Source of the DNA: Puccinia triticina
Taxonomy: Eukaryota > Basidiomycota > Pucciniomycetes > Pucciniales > Pucciniaceae
DNA: 64,000 bases
Direction of reading: 5' to 3'
Assembly: GCF_026914185.1 (NCBI RefSeq)
Contig: NC_070574.1
Span: 1,984,501-2,048,500 of the forward strand
Each line of letters begins with the position of its first letter. Positions within the stretch are counted from its first letter, which is position 1. Positions 12,411-23,987 of this stretch are shown piece after piece. The position numbers and the translations under genes were made by a program. The notes under the pieces were generated by a model. The model was given only the letters and a program-made list of their open reading frames with translations. It had not been told where the DNA came from and made no database searches.

Positions 12411-12455
12411 AGGGATTTCAAAAATCGGAAGGTATACCAGACTGATGAATAGTTT

Positions 12456-12698
12456 TTATCTCGTAGCAGACGTCACCGCTCGATCGGTCGGGCTCATCTG
12501 ATTCATTGCTCCGTTTGTCTCTTCACTGGCGGACACAGAAAGCTCATCCTCCTCGATGGGCCCGCTATGATTAGAATTTAGTTGACGGGGTTTTGTCACT
12601 CGATGCTGCTTGCAGAAATTCAAATCTCGAAGCAATATGACAAACCTTAATCTCTGGAAGGGTTTCGTTTGGTCAAGGGAACTGCTCATCAGTAGCAT
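12456..12698 (-). CDS. Hypothetical 80-aa frame, possible exon
   Basis: Open frame from ATG to stop, hydrophilic, with an acidic stretch (EEDELSVSASEE). No domain is recognised. An acceptor-like TTTGTTTTCAG lies upstream on the coding strand, so it could be the last exon of a gene or a chance frame. It lies 0.36 kb downstream of the secreted-protein gene on the same strand. Confidence 0.25.
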   Translation of the reverse strand: MLLMSSSLDQTKPFQRLRFVILLRDLNFCKQHRVTKPRQLNSNHSGPIEEDELSVSASEETNGAMNQMSPTDRAVTSATR

Positions 12699-13054
12699 GA
12701 ATTTACGTCTGGAGTATCTTTTTACATAACTGAAAACAAAGAGGTATGGATTGGTTTACAAGAGAATCAAGTCTTTTTATGTGTTTTTGATGAGAATGCA
12801 TGCAGAGTCAAGTTTTTTTTTTAGGAATTTACGTATCTGCCTCCGCAATGCAATAGGGATAAGGGGATTTTTTACAAGAGAGCTAAACAGGAAACGGTAA
12901 AAATCAAGATGCGCTGAAATCTTCAAGTTCACATGACAATAGGAAAGAAATGCCCCGTTTTTTCCTTTTACTTCGACGCTGGTCGACCGTCCGGGGTGTC
13001 GTTATTTGCGCAGACGGGTACCGTTTGTCTTCCAAAAGCAAGGCTCGAGGTTCA

Positions 13055-13552
13055 TCAACGAGGATCTCTCATTATGCAATGTTCGTTTACCGCTTTGGTC
13101 TGGTGAATATAGCGAAAGTCAGGTAAAATTACGGGTGAGTTCTGGTATGATGACATGGTACTCACGGCTCGATCGCCACGTCCCATGACATCTTCATCAC
13201 AACAAAGATTCTGAGGTGGGAAACCGGGGTATCCAGGTTCGTAATCACAGGGTACAAAATTATTATCGCCCAAATGTCTGCATTTACCAACAACTATTTG
13301 ATTCATCAACAGAAAAAAACATTATTGATCAGGATGATCAATTGAAGTGAAGAGGTTGAATGTGACCAATATCCTAAAGTGCCACTCACCAGCCCATGTT
13401 GCAGTTGGCCCAAAATTTCTGGCGTCCACTGCGCAGAAGCAACGGGGATGTTTCCCCGTGCAAAGCACGTGCGGCTCACGTATAATTCTGGCACCGCGTG
13501 TGAAACCGCAAACCACGGCAAAAAAAGGAAGTGCGAGCTTGAAAACGTGCAT
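13055..13552 (-). CDS. Small secreted cysteine-rich protein, effector candidate
   Basis: Three exons (13552-13390, 13293-13166, 13099-13055) join in phase to 111 residues. The N-terminus MHVFKLALPFFAVVCGF is a typical signal peptide, with cleavage expected near residue 20. The mature part contains eight cysteines, in segments VLCTG, RCFCA, GKCR, VPCDY, NLCCDED and EHC; the even number fits disulfide bonding. Introns are 96 and 66 nt, with GTGAGT donors, and the second has a CTGAC branch site before TTCACCAG. Because intron 2 is a multiple of three, its retention would also keep the frame. A TATATAA sequence lies about 130 nt upstream. Length, signal peptide and cysteines fit the small secreted proteins common in plant-pathogenic rusts. 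No specific family is recognised and an effector role is inference. Confidence 0.75.
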
Positions 13553-13680
13553 GGCGGGATGGAGTTCGCAGAGTGAAATTTGACGTAACCGGCGATATTG
13601 CGTTTGGTTCTGGTGAGGGGTGGAATGAGGGGTGGAAATTGGGGAATGGATGGGGGGAAAAGTGCTCAAGAGCAACGTGA

Positions 13681-13687
13681 TTATATA
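13681..13687 (-). promoter_or_regulatory. TATA box candidate for the secreted-protein gene
   Basis: TATATAA on the minus strand, about 130 nt upstream of the ATG at 13,552, at a distance similar to that of the H3 TATA box. Confidence 0.5.
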
Positions 13688-13699
13688 TTCACAAATCAA

Positions 13700-15275
13700 G
13701 ACTTGTGAATCCCAGCACATATGTAAATATGTACCAACTGGTCTACCCTGCCACTGGACCCTTCACAGTTGCGCCGTGGTAGGACGTTGCTGGGCATGGC
13801 TTGGGTGAAGGGGTTTGGATACTGTGCGGTGACTCGAATGAGAACATCTTGTTGAAAAGACGACCCGATACGCCTGGAAAGCCCCCTGAGTACAGTGAAC
13901 AGACTTTTTGTTTTCAGACAGTTGTTAGAGAAACGCTGCCCGGCCGGCGCTCTCCCTGTCGAGCGCGGGTAAATGGGAGGCTCGCCCTGTGCCCGCCTGG
14001 ATGGCGACCATCCAGGAACACCCATGCGCCAAGGCTACATAACGGCCATATGAGTACAACGCCCTACAATCAGGAGGATGTCTGGTTTCCGTTCTGACCC
14101 TTACAACCGCAGGTAGCTGAGGTGCCATGGCGCTTCCGCACCGTTTTGGCTTGGCAGTGGCGGGTGCCCGCCAACGGGTGCCGGGTACCGCCAAACGGGT
14201 ACCCACTGGCCATCTCTAGAATGCACAGTCACTGTGCGCATTTCACAAGGACTGTTCATGAAAGGGCATGATGTAATTATGTGGAGCTAAAACGGTAGTT
14301 ACACTATAATATGCCATATGTCATCTGTTGACAGTTTCTAGAGTGTTTCTTGCAGTGTAAATGTGTAGTTGGCTGATCCTGAGAGGACCCCAGCTACAAC
14401 GGTGCAACAAATACTATACATGTATTTGTATATGGCATGTATTGTATTGTTTTGTCTAGCATATACATTGTATCTCCTACAGAGATTTCCCAGTTCTTGA
14501 AAAATAAAATCCAGCATTTCCCCTCCTGAAGGCTACCATAGTGAGTCTGAAACTCGGGTGCCTTGACTTTCCTCCGCTGTCCGAGGCGTTCTATTTATAT
14601 CCTTTGCTCTCTCCCCAAAAGCTCATCTCTCCCTCAATCTGGTGCCTGAATCTTTTGTCTCATCTGTTTCCTTTGTCTACTTACCTTGCTTTGTTTCCTC
14701 AGGACATCCTCCTATTGTTCAGCTTAAATCTGTATCCCTATTTCCTTCCTTTCCCTGCCTAATTCAATGATTATTGCTCCCTTTTCTCACAAAAAAGCCA
14801 ATCCCAGGACCAGAACCTACTGGAACTCAACTCTTTGTTCAATCCAAAATAAGAACACTTCATTTCCCTCAATCTCATCTCCCCTCCTCTACCTCGCGTA
14901 CTTAGCACTGAACTCGAAACCCTTGCCTTTTATGCTTTGCTCGCCTAAACTGCACCAATCTTGCCACTGACGCTGGACAGTTCAGTTGCCTATTCCATAA
15001 TGCAACCCTCCTCCACATATTCATTGTTCCAAAATTGTTGCTACCTCGCTCAACATGCCCCCACATTCACTCTCTTGTATTACTATCTTAATCCGATCCA
15101 AAACAAACCCGCTTCTACTTAATTTGTGCTTATTCATTTCTATCGTTACTGACCTGTGGTCAGTTAATTTTCTCAACATGTCTTTAAACCTCTATCTTGT
15201 GCTCTCCGATTAGGTAGGCTTTGGATTTTGTGACACAATACATGGGATGATGCTGACCAGTCCAAAATAAGAAAC
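13700..15275. other. No gene recognised
   Basis: 13.7-14.2 kb is GC-richer, with repeated GGGTACC or GGGTGCC phrases. 14.54-15.1 kb is strongly pyrimidine-rich on the + strand. Frames present are short and lack domains. Confidence 0.5.
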
Positions 15276-15590
15276 CTACTCGGTCTCATCAACTTTCATC
15301 AGCCCAAGCAGTTGCCTGCTTGATCCGAGTAGTTGCCTGCTTGATCCGAGCAGTATTCCCACAAAAAGGCCTGCTGGTTCAAGCAGTCTGCTCCTTTGCC
15401 TAGAACCGGTCAGTTGCCTGCTTGGTCCAAGCAGTCTCCTCACCTGTCTGAAAAAAATTGCCTGTTTGGTCCCAGCAACTTTCACCAATCCAAGCAGTCT
15501 GTTGGTTGGCCTGAAAAAGTTGCTTGCTTGGTTTGACCAATCTGCTGGCCGTTCCAATCAGTCTGCTGCTTGGTTTGGGCCTGGTGCCAA
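15276..15590. repeat. Degenerate minisatellite
   Basis: Variants of TTGCCTGCTTG(G/A)TCC(G/A)AGCAG recur roughly every 25-45 bases, about eight times. The copies are diverged, so the array is old. Confidence 0.65.
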
Positions 15591-15614
15591 GAAACCACCG
15601 CATATGTGGGATGA

Positions 15615-15800
15615 GATTATCCCGTTGCAAAAAACAACAGAACTGCTGGCAATCTGACAGAATTTCCTCATTTTCCGTAAGAGATACGTAGTGTGAGCTC
15701 CTCAAGATTATCCCGTTGCAAAAAACAACAGAACTGCTGGCAATCTGACACCATTTCCTCATTTTCCGTAAGGGATGAATACATAGTGTGAGCTCCTTGG
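15615..15800. repeat. 91-bp tandem duplication
   Basis: Units beginning GATTATCCCGTTGCAAAA at 15,615 and 15,706 are nearly identical over 91 bp. It abuts the minisatellite. Confidence 0.85.
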
Positions 15801-16900
15801 CAACATAGCTCTGCATCCACATGAGTGTGCTGGTCTAGCTCGATAGAGTCTGGCTTGACATGCAAGACTTCCGAGCTCTGGAAACTGGATTGAACTCCGG
15901 CTCACGTGAACACAGTCGGCCTGTGAGCTGCGCTTTCACCTCACATGAAAGACCGGGTCAAGCGAGGCACAGTATGTACATATACTCAATCGTTGGGCAC
16001 CCTGCTTTGGGTGATTGCTTAAACTGAGCTGTGCGTTCCGTGCCCTCATCTCATCAATTTTGCCCTATGTGGTAGATCAAACCAAGCAGCGGGCAGCACC
16101 AACTCCTACCACTATGTACCACAGTTACTTGCCTCAATGATGGCCAGAACCAGCTAACATCACCGACATTGCCAGAAGTAACACAAAGGATTCCCATAAT
16201 TTTCTCCCTCTTTCTGCTCTCTTGATTCAGCTAATCCACGGTACATGGCTGCCTTCAAGTTGGCTTGGTGGTGGACTGTGAAGCCCCCGCGCACCGCAAG
16301 GTTTCACAAGAGAGATCACAGGCCCTTTTCCCAGCTGACTACATATTCCGGTCCTTCCCCACTTCCTAGCCGGCAGAGATCCCCCGACTGATATCTCTCC
16401 CAGCTAGGTAACCTGTTCCTCCTTCTTCTCCTTTTTCCTTTCTTCTTTGTTTGTTCTCCTTCTCCCACTGGTTCATGTACTTACTCAGAGATCCCCCGAC
16501 TGATATCTCTCCCGGCTAGCTTGTTCCCCCTCTGCAATAACAGCCCTGTGAACCAGACTTGTCCGCGAGACCAGTTGCTCCCCTCCTGCGTCCCGAGTAC
16601 TGCACAGTGAAGGACTCAATAGTTGAGTCCTTGCATGGACAAGATAGTTGAGGAAAGACGTTTTGACACAGATGTAAATGTCCACAATACTTAGTGTAGG
16701 AATGGTTTGTTGAGATGAATCTCTGGATCTGGTTCAGGATATTGAAATCAACTTGGCCCCCACATTTTTGCCGTGGCATACTACTCTCTTTTTCATCATC
16801 GCCACCAAAAACATAGATTTGAGAGTCAAATAGGAGTCATTTTGGATATTATCCGCCGGATTAAGAGCCCTGTTCTACCTGATGCTTGTGCATAGCCCGC
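15801..16900. other. Repeat remnants, no gene
   Basis: CAGAGATCCCCCGACTGATA is present twice, at 16,374 and 16,487, 113 bp apart, separated by a pyrimidine-rich tract. This pattern suggests an old LTR or leader sequence. No coding region is supported. Confidence 0.45.
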
Positions 16901-16959
16901 CACTGAATCCGCAATGTCTGCTCAAGAAATTCATTGATATGTATATTGGGTGATGATTC

Positions 16960-18290
16960 AAAGTACCCTTTACGGAACATTCCCGGAGGCATTGAACCCA
17001 CACCAGAAAATTGCATTGCCTTAACCAAACTCAGAATTTGAACTCAGCTAAAGAAGAATTCTATGTCTTTTGAAGATGTTGGCTCAACTATGGCAGACCA
17101 TAGTTCATGGATCAATTTTTCACAAGTCTTAGCAATAGAAACAGATCTGAGCTATGATCCTGTTGAATTTCAAAATGAAAAATACTCAAAGCTTACTCCG
17201 GACCAGTGGAACAGGGTCCTTGGATGATGTATATTGCTGGGCCTGGCAGAACTGCCAAAACCTTTGTCTGAACACACTAATTGATCATTTCACTGCAAGA
17301 GGACTCAGACTAGCAGTGGTGGTGTCATCTGGCATTGCTTCCTTAGTGTTACATAACACAATGACAGCTCACACCATATTCAAAATCCCCTTGAAAATTG
17401 ATTCATCCTCATCCTGTGTTTGGGAGCCACAATCAGTGACAGCCCTAAGAGGTGCATTGTTGGATTTAGAAGTGATGAATTGGGACAAACTCTCAATGCA
17501 GAATTTATTGTCTGTCAAAGCTTTAGATAGGTTTTTTCGGGACTTGAAGAATCAAAATATTCCTTTTGGTGGCATCAAGGTGATAATTCATTGGAGATTT
17601 TTGTCAGACACTTCCAGTTTTCAAGGGGGACCTGATTGCCCAATGAAATTTTCATTTTAAACTCTTCTCTATGGCAGAGCGTAACAAAGTTTCACCTGTG
17701 GCATACATCTGACTGTTAGGATCTGGCAATCACTAAGTCAAACCAGGTGCAGTTGAATTCAATGAATTACAGCTAAATCTTGGTGAAGGCATCATTCAAA
17801 GGGATCTGATCAACCAGATTCCTTTGTGGTTTGTGAATTTTTGCACGAACACCTCAATCCATCTGCTCAGCTCAGATATGATCAAGTTCATCTACAGAGA
17901 TTTGAATTGCCAGGACCCAAACTTTTCTGAAAGGTTTCTGAGAGAATACTACAAGAATCATGCAATAATTACCACATTTAAATCACTCCAGAGTCCACTC
18001 AATCGTTCCTCCTGGCTCTAGATGGTACATACGCAGTGGGCCTATACATATCCCCCTTTTCAGATACCCTTTGACAATTTTCTCCCCCAGCTTTTGAGTA
18101 AATTAATAAATAGTACCTCAGAGTCTTGCCTTTGGAGCTCCATATATCAGTTGCTATGGATCAGATGACCAATTCTTCAAAAAAAGCTTTGCCCAAGGAA
18201 TTCCTCACTAAGATCAATGTGCCAAATCTTCCTGAAAATTGCCTTGAGATGCAGGTTGGTCATAAATTATAACAGACTTCCCATTGACTT
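16960..18290 (+). pseudogene. Helitron PIF1-like helicase remnant
   Basis: Decayed helicase part of a Helitron Rep-helicase protein. The best frame is 17,154-17,660. It begins with a damaged Walker A region (SGTGSLDDVY) and continues TLIDHFTARGLRLAVV, SSGIASLVLH, TAHTIFKIPLKIDSS, ALLDLEVMNWD (Walker B area) and ALDRFFRDLKN with PFGGIKVI, all in the order seen in PIF1-like helicases. Further downstream, DMIKFIYRDLN and FLREYYKNHAIITT (17,860-17,980) and NLPENCLEMQVG (about 18,210-18,255) match later helicase segments but in other frames with stops. The Walker A lysine is not preserved. No Rep domain or Helitron termini were located. Confidence 0.75.
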
Positions 18291-18840
18291 CTGAATAAGT
18301 TATCAATAATTTCCTAATACACATCTGACTGACGTCAGACCCAGAACAACATAAAATTACAATCAGGCACTCTCTGGAGAGTGCGTCAAAGTCTCCCCTG
18401 GTGTATGAAACCAAAAAACACAACATGACTGCTTTTTGATTATCCATGAGGAATCAATTCCAGTAGTAATGAAGATCAAAGACTGAGATTTGAGCATCCA
18501 TTTATTCCAAAGTCAAGTAAGCAGTTAATTACATCAACTCCAAGCATGTAAATAATTGGATGAGTTTAATGAGTGAAAAATCAAGCAGATCAGTGTGTAT
18601 CTGAATCTATAAAAACATGGACCAGCCTGTATCAATCTAACATCAAATATAATACATTATGGGGATGATTAATTATTGATCCATTTCTGTGGAAATGTGT
18701 TGGAGATGAGTGTATGTCTAAAAGAGTAATGATAAGGGATGGTGTTTTATACATTGATATGTAGATCTAAAAGGCTAGAATAGAATATCATGATGCACAA
18801 TGGCCAAAACTGCAGTGTAATACCAGATTTCAAATCTATT
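18291..18840. other. AT-rich spacer downstream of the GH72 gene
   Basis: No coding segment or RNA gene seen. It likely holds the 3' end of the GH72 transcript. An in-frame alternative last exon of that gene may lie at about 18,775-18,809. Confidence 0.5.
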
Positions 18841-20932
18841 TCAAGGATGAAGCATCAATATTTTTTTATCAGAAATTGCAATTTTCCCTCCTTTGAAAAA
18901 GAGGCAAGTGGTTGGCTTACTTGATCTAGAGGAAATTGCTGAAGAAGTAGCTCCTGCTTTGCCCCGTGCTCCCGAAATGGAGTTTTTGTAGGCATTCGAG
19001 CTTATCTGGGCAGGTGCGTTTTGTGATGCTGCAATTGCCTTACTACGAGGGATCTTATTTGCATTAATCTGGAAGCATCTTCCAACTTCTTTATCAACTT
19101 CTGCAACTGATTTCATCTTGATTAGATTCAGATAAGTAGCGTTCCCCGAAAAGTCGCAGGCTTTCTTATCAAGTCCAGAGTTGATGAGGTAGCGAGTCAT
19201 GGCATAATTGAGCCTGGTGGTGGTTGAACAAGCTGACAAAATTCCATAAGTTCCTTTGCTTGGTGATGATGAGATTGAAGCACAGCCTTCCACCGATCCA
19301 GACGGAGGGATCGAATTTCCTAAGGCCTTGCAAACGGTATCCAGAAGCTCAGAAATTACGATAGGAGAAGCATCCTTCCGGACCTGACAGGAAAATGCGG
19401 TCTGATCTACACAACTACATGCTTCCGCGTTTGGCTGAGGGGGGAGAACACTTGTGATTGCGAAGCTGCCGGTATTCGTCGACACACATTTTTGCCTTGG
19501 GACAGCTAAGGATGTCAACTTGGGCATATTGGGAGGCTTGACTTGTTGATACCGCTCAGACAGGATCTCAAAGTCTTTGTTTCTCAGCAATTTCCCCTCG
19601 GAATGATCCAAAAGACCTATGACAATGTTGATTGTACAAATAATCATCACCAAGGCTATTCATTATGCTGAAGGCTCGGAACGCATCAACTGCTTACCAT
19701 ATCCCTGTGCAGTTGGGTAATAGTTATATGCTATCCCGCCCGACCACACGTCGGACATTAATGTTGAAAAGAGGGCAGAAACCTCACCCCAACCCCGATT
19801 TTTTCCTGGGTTTAGGCATCCAAACTCCGATAAGAATGCAGGAATTGACAATCCTTGAAACTCCAATGTAAGCTCTTCATATGCCGATTCGAAGTTGCTC
19901 TCACCACACCATCTGTAGTTGTTAACTCCTGCCGTGTTCAGGATAGATTGATTAACTATCTAGTGAAGTGATGCATGGTTTAGGATCAAATAGATATGAA
20001 CAATTCTCACCAAACAGGTCAATTTCTGCTGATGGACCACTAGAGTGACATGAAAAAAATCTGGCAAGCTCTGCTGGAAGCTTTTTTCCATCTGCTGAGG
20101 CGTAAGACACTAATGCCGTCGAGTTTACGGATTTCAGATATAATTTTACGTCCCTAGCGCGTGCCTTGATGTAAGGTCCCGCCTCTAAATTCTCCTGCGA
20201 TGGATTGGAAGCCCACCCGAAAAGAAGTGTAAGCTACTGGCTTGAATGCAGGATGAACTGTTTTGCGACATACAATGTTTGTGATCATCTCATTCCCAAT
20301 GTTAAAAGCCAAAAGGTTAGGAAAAGATCGGAGAGAATCAATTCTATTGATACTTTGTGTAAGCATGTCAACATCCCATGAGGCTACACCCAAGGAAGGG
20401 TTTATGTCCGCTATAACATATATTCCAGATTTTTCTAACGCATTCATACAAGCGGAATGATTTATCTCGGGATCATAAGAGTAAACTCTTATTGTGTTGA
20501 TCTTCAGCTATGCAGATAAACAGAGCTTCAGCATTTTTTGATCACACCGAGCAGCGAGAACAGAGTATGACTTACCCTTTTGAAGTTCTTAATGGCCTGA
20601 TTACAGGCGTTGATGTCTGCCAATGGATCTAGGTTTTTCATCCGAAAATGTTCCCCACATGAATGAATATCGATTCTGAAGTGTTGATTTAAAAGCTTTC
20701 TGAGAGAAGAATTAACTTTACCAATCGAGTCGGCTTGGTTGAGCCCACCACGCTTTGTAATCGGGAGCTTTGTAGCCTGGAAGGCGACTCCTTTGATATA
20801 GAAACGATTTCCATTCGCATCGTAGAGGTACTTGCCTATCCGCGTTATCCGCTGGGTACCAATTGACGAGTATGCGAGTTGAACAAATGCCAGAAGCAAG
20901 GCACTAATATATGCCCAATTTCGACAGTTCAT
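18841..20932 (-). CDS. GH72 1,3-beta-glucanosyltransferase (Gas/Gel family) with X8 domain
   Basis: Cell-surface enzyme that cuts and rejoins beta-1,3-glucan chains during wall growth. Six exons (20932-20722, 20628-20576, 20507-20274, 20194-20011, 19928-19698, 19616-18841) join in phase to 562 residues. A signal peptide starts MNCRNWAYISALLLAF. The GH72 domain follows with IKGVAFQ, DPLADINAC, NTIRVYSYDP, SWDVD, GNEMI (acid/base Glu 161), WCGESNF, FLSEFGC (nucleophile Glu 262) and SDVWSGGIAY. Both catalytic glutamates fall at the numbers known for yeast Gas1. A cysteine-rich X8/CBM43 domain (about 371-465) shows YGILSACS, LNYAM and ACDFSG, followed by a Ser/Ala-rich tail. The read-through C-terminus lacks a hydrophobic GPI signal. 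A GTAAGC donor at 18,920 with an acceptor near 18,810 offers an alternative end. Confidence 0.93.
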
Positions 20933-21539
20933 TTCTGAATGTTTAATTTTGCGTATGCTCAAAGCTGTGCTTGCCGATGTTGTTCCTACTCTCGCTCCCA
21001 AACTCGCTTCATCACAGTCGCAGACGTTTTAACGTAATCAGTCTAAAGGATTTATCGTAATTCAACTACACTATAATGACTTCTTTCGAGGAATTATATA
21101 TTATGATTAGAATATTGGTGATTGAGGAAAGTGGACCGAGGAATAATGAGACAGCTACTTTTGCGCCGAGAGATCCAGAAATGTAATTGCTCTATGGAGG
21201 AACACGGTGTTGCCAAAGTTTCCAGACAGAATAAGTATTATGATACGTAAGTCTTGTATCGAGACTCGAGAGACGCATGAGCAGTGCAACATAATTGATG
21301 TAGTGTATGTAATTTAATGCCTGGCGATAGGAAGCTAATGGCAACCCGAGTCGGTTGCCACATGTCGATACGAACTTAACATAAGGCAGCCTCCTGCCCA
21401 GACCCGCTCACCACGAGTGGCTTAGTTAAGCTCGATGTCGATGAAGGTCAAATGTAAGCCCATGTCGCGAGCCTGATAAAGCATCCGACATCGAGTAACC
21501 TTCGAAGTCATCCATAGCATTTATACTATGCTAAACTTC
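20933..21539. other. Upstream region of the GH72 gene
   Basis: Contains the expected promoter region. No strong TATA box within 150 bp was identified and no other gene is supported. Confidence 0.5.
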
Positions 21540-21905
21540 ACAAGTTGTCGGACAGAGTTGGTGGGAGGACTTCCTTACGGTCAACAACTTGATACTTTCT
21601 TGTCGGCCGGGAGGAATTCCTCCTGGTCAATGGTGCAGTCTCTCCAAGCGGGAGGGATTCCTCCATCATCATGTCAACGCCATCTTGTTAACTGAGTGAG
21701 GTTACACTTGTACGGTGTTGTCGATTGGGAGATATTCCTCTCAGTCGGCGAGGTGGTACCCTGCCGGTCGACAAGATTGTACATCCTTGTAGGCTGGGAG
21801 GGATAACTTTTGGTTGACAAGAATGTGCAAAGTTGTTGACCGGGAGGAATCACTCCCGCTTGAGAAAACGGTACAGAGTGTTTGATCGGGAGAAATCCCT
21901 CCCGG
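21540..21905. repeat. Palindromic minisatellite (left of the Gypsy element)
   Basis: About eight degenerate copies of a 35-45 bp unit whose core is a near-palindrome such as GGGAGGAATTCCTCC, with GTTGTCGACC or GTCAACAA between cores. The same motif occurs on the far side of the Gypsy element at 37,722-37,800, which suggests that the element lies inside one array. Confidence 0.7.
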
Positions 21906-22290
21906 TGTGAGAAAGTAAGCTGGTTAGCTGGTGAAGAATGTCCTCTGACCGCCTTCTTCAAGAATATTGATGTCTGGGCTGTGTGATTGTTGGTAACTCG
22001 GCTCCGCACTGCTACTTTCCGCTAGCCTTCAGCGCTCCTCTACTGAGCCTGATCTATAGCGTAATAATCCGCAAGTGAATAAAGCTCCGCACTTCGTAAG
22101 CGCAAAAATCCGCAAGTAACTCTCCAATAAGAATAAGAACACCAATAATCTCCCAATAACTCTTGTACGTCCGTAGTTGTAAGTACAATGATGAGTAATC
22201 TCCTCAGATGATAGGATAAGGATCATGGGATAATAATAGGATCCCGACCCCAGAAAACCATGAGCCCCCCCCCCATCCTTCCCTCCACGC
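21906..22290 (-). repeat. 3' LTR of the Gypsy element, first segment
   Basis: Matches 36,372-36,958 of the other LTR apart from the MITE. Among the differences seen are C-to-T changes (for example TCTGGG against TCCGGG). The segment stops abruptly at CTCCACGC, where the nested LTR element begins. Confidence 0.88.
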
Positions 22291-22965
22291 TGTGGTGCGC
22301 TGCATGGTACAGGCGGCTTTCCAGCTCAAATCATGGCGTGGCGCGCGGGTGGATCTCAAGACGTCTCAGGAATTTCATTTCTTTGCTTGTGTTTTGTTGA
22401 AGTTCACGGTTCTTATTAGTTTTTTTTCTTTTCTTCACTTGCTCCTTTTTGTTCTCTTGTCTCTTTCTGCGCGCGTTGGTAGGTTTCAGAGTGGAGGGTT
22501 GGTTTTTTTTTTTTTTGGATTTGGAGTTTTGTTTTGTCTTTTGTTTTGGTTGTGTTTGTTTTGTGCGCGTGTGCGGGGCGTGATGATAGGTCTGCAGTGC
22601 GCGGTGCTTCCTGGAGTCTGAGTTCGCCCACAAACTCAGAGGAAGGGGGGCATGGAACCTAGCTGATCCCAATTAGGAATCCATCAGAATCTTATTGATC
22701 ATCATCCGGCGTCCTCCAGAGCGCCATACTGAATCCTATTTATCTTGAGAGCTTCTTCTTTGATCCCAGTTTTCTTCTTCCCTGAAAAAAAACAAACTGC
22801 CGACGCGCGCTCAACGCCGTCGTAAATCTTTCCCCCCCCCAAAAACCTCAACGCTCAACCGATCCTCATCGCTCATCCCAACCATCACCCGGAGGGCACA
22901 TAAAACTCTTTTCCCCATTCCCCTCCAGCTAACTGCCTACCGCCTGGCACGGTAGGAGTTCCACA
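22291..22965 (+). repeat. 5' LTR of the nested element
   Basis: 675 bp, TGTGGTGCGC to TTCCACA. It contains T-rich and GTTTTGTTTTG-like stretches and a terminal inverted CTACCGCC...GGCACGGTAGG hairpin. Confidence 0.8.
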
Positions 22966-22967
22966 TT

Positions 22968-23016
22968 TGGTCCCCCGAGCCGGGATCGAACCAGCGACCT
23001 CAAGATTTACAGTCTC
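22968..23016 (+). promoter_or_regulatory. Primer-binding site with extended tRNA complementarity
   Basis: Two bases after the LTR, the + strand reads TGGTCCCCCGAGCCGGGA, complementary to a tRNA 3' end including the CCA. The complement continues as a tRNA through the T arm (GGTTCGATCC), the variable loop and an anticodon arm with CTGTAAA, anticodon GTA (tyrosine). Similarity to a tRNA ends in the D-arm region. Normal primer sites stop after about 18 nt. Confidence 0.7.
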
Positions 23017-23315
23017 ACCCTTACGGATTTTAAGACGATCGGCGGTTTTGAGGCGCTCTCTCTTTGGAATCAATCTTTTTGCAAATTTCCCCTGGTTTTT
23101 GCGGATCTGGTTTTCTTTTTCGGACGACCGTTGTTGTTGTTGTTGGCGCTTGGAGTCTTTGTTTCGCGGAGGTTTTGGAGAGATACAAGTAAGTTCTCTC
23201 CATAGTTGCACCTCCGAGGGCCCTTCTACATACCGTCAAAGCATCACTCTAGCCACTCTGTGAGCCACTCGGATCTCCTACTTTCTCTTCTAGTTCTTAG
23301 CCGATCAAACTCGTC

Positions 23316-23987
23316 ATGTCTGATGTTCGGCGGCCACCTCGGATGATCAAAATAGACAATGAAGATCGGGAACTCATATTTGACGGAACAAACGTGGAAA
23401 TGTTTCTCAAGGAATATGAAACAGCAGCCAAAGAAGACGGCGCATCAGATTTCGACATGGCCTATCAATTTTGCTTCTTTATTGGATCACACGATGTTTG
23501 TGACATTGCTCAGACGCTGGACGGCTTTGAATCGAACGACTGGACGAGGCTAAAAGCATCAATCTTAACGTACTGGGGCCCAGTCGAAGTTCCCCAGTTC
23601 ACTCTTCGAGATCTTGCCGATTTACTTCAGTCATGGATGGCGAAGGAGGGCACCTTTTCTGCTCAGGATTATGAAGAATTTCGTCGATCTTGGGACCCGA
23701 TCGTTTCTAGTGTACTCAGCAACGAGCCCATTCAATCAATAGACGGGATCTCCGAGATGATTAAGTCCTTTGAACAGCGGCTGGAGAAGAAATTTAGCGT
23801 TCAGCCCTCGCAAGTCATTCCATCAACAACAGAGCCACCCTTGATTTGTTATTATTGTCACCAAGAAAAGCACGTTACGGCCCGTTGTCGAGATCTCCAG
23901 AAGGATAAAGATGATAACCTAGTCCAACAGCGTGGACGTGATTTCCTGCTTCCAAACGGCACGATTATTGCTTTTGACTCAAGTTGA
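23316..23987 (+). CDS. Gag-like protein of the nested LTR element
   Basis: 223 residues from ATG to a TGA. The N-terminal half resembles the capsid region of the larger Gypsy element: MAYQFCFFIG and LDGFESNDWTRLK here correspond to KAYQVVNFFLEG and MKGFESKDWTKLK there. A C-terminal zinc knuckle CYYCHQEKHVTARC has the CX2CX4HX4C pattern, with Lys where Gly usually precedes His. The protein would package element RNA. The next frame (to 25,313) is the same frame behind a single TGA, so this may be one longer Gag cut by a CGA-to-TGA change or one read through. Confidence 0.8.
   Translation: MSDVRRPPRMIKIDNEDRELIFDGTNVEMFLKEYETAAKEDGASDFDMAYQFCFFIGSHDVCDIAQTLDGFESNDWTRLKASILTYWGPVEVPQFTLRDLADLLQSWMAKEGTFSAQDYEEFRRSWDPIVSSVLSNEPIQSIDGISEMIKSFEQRLEKKFSVQPSQVIPSTTEPPLICYYCHQEKHVTARCRDLQKDKDDNLVQQRGRDFLLPNGTIIAFDSS

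Noticed and set aside
22968..23016. Functional tRNA-Tyr gene
   Set aside because: The 5' half (acceptor and D arm) is missing and the CCA is encoded, so it is a primer-site relic.
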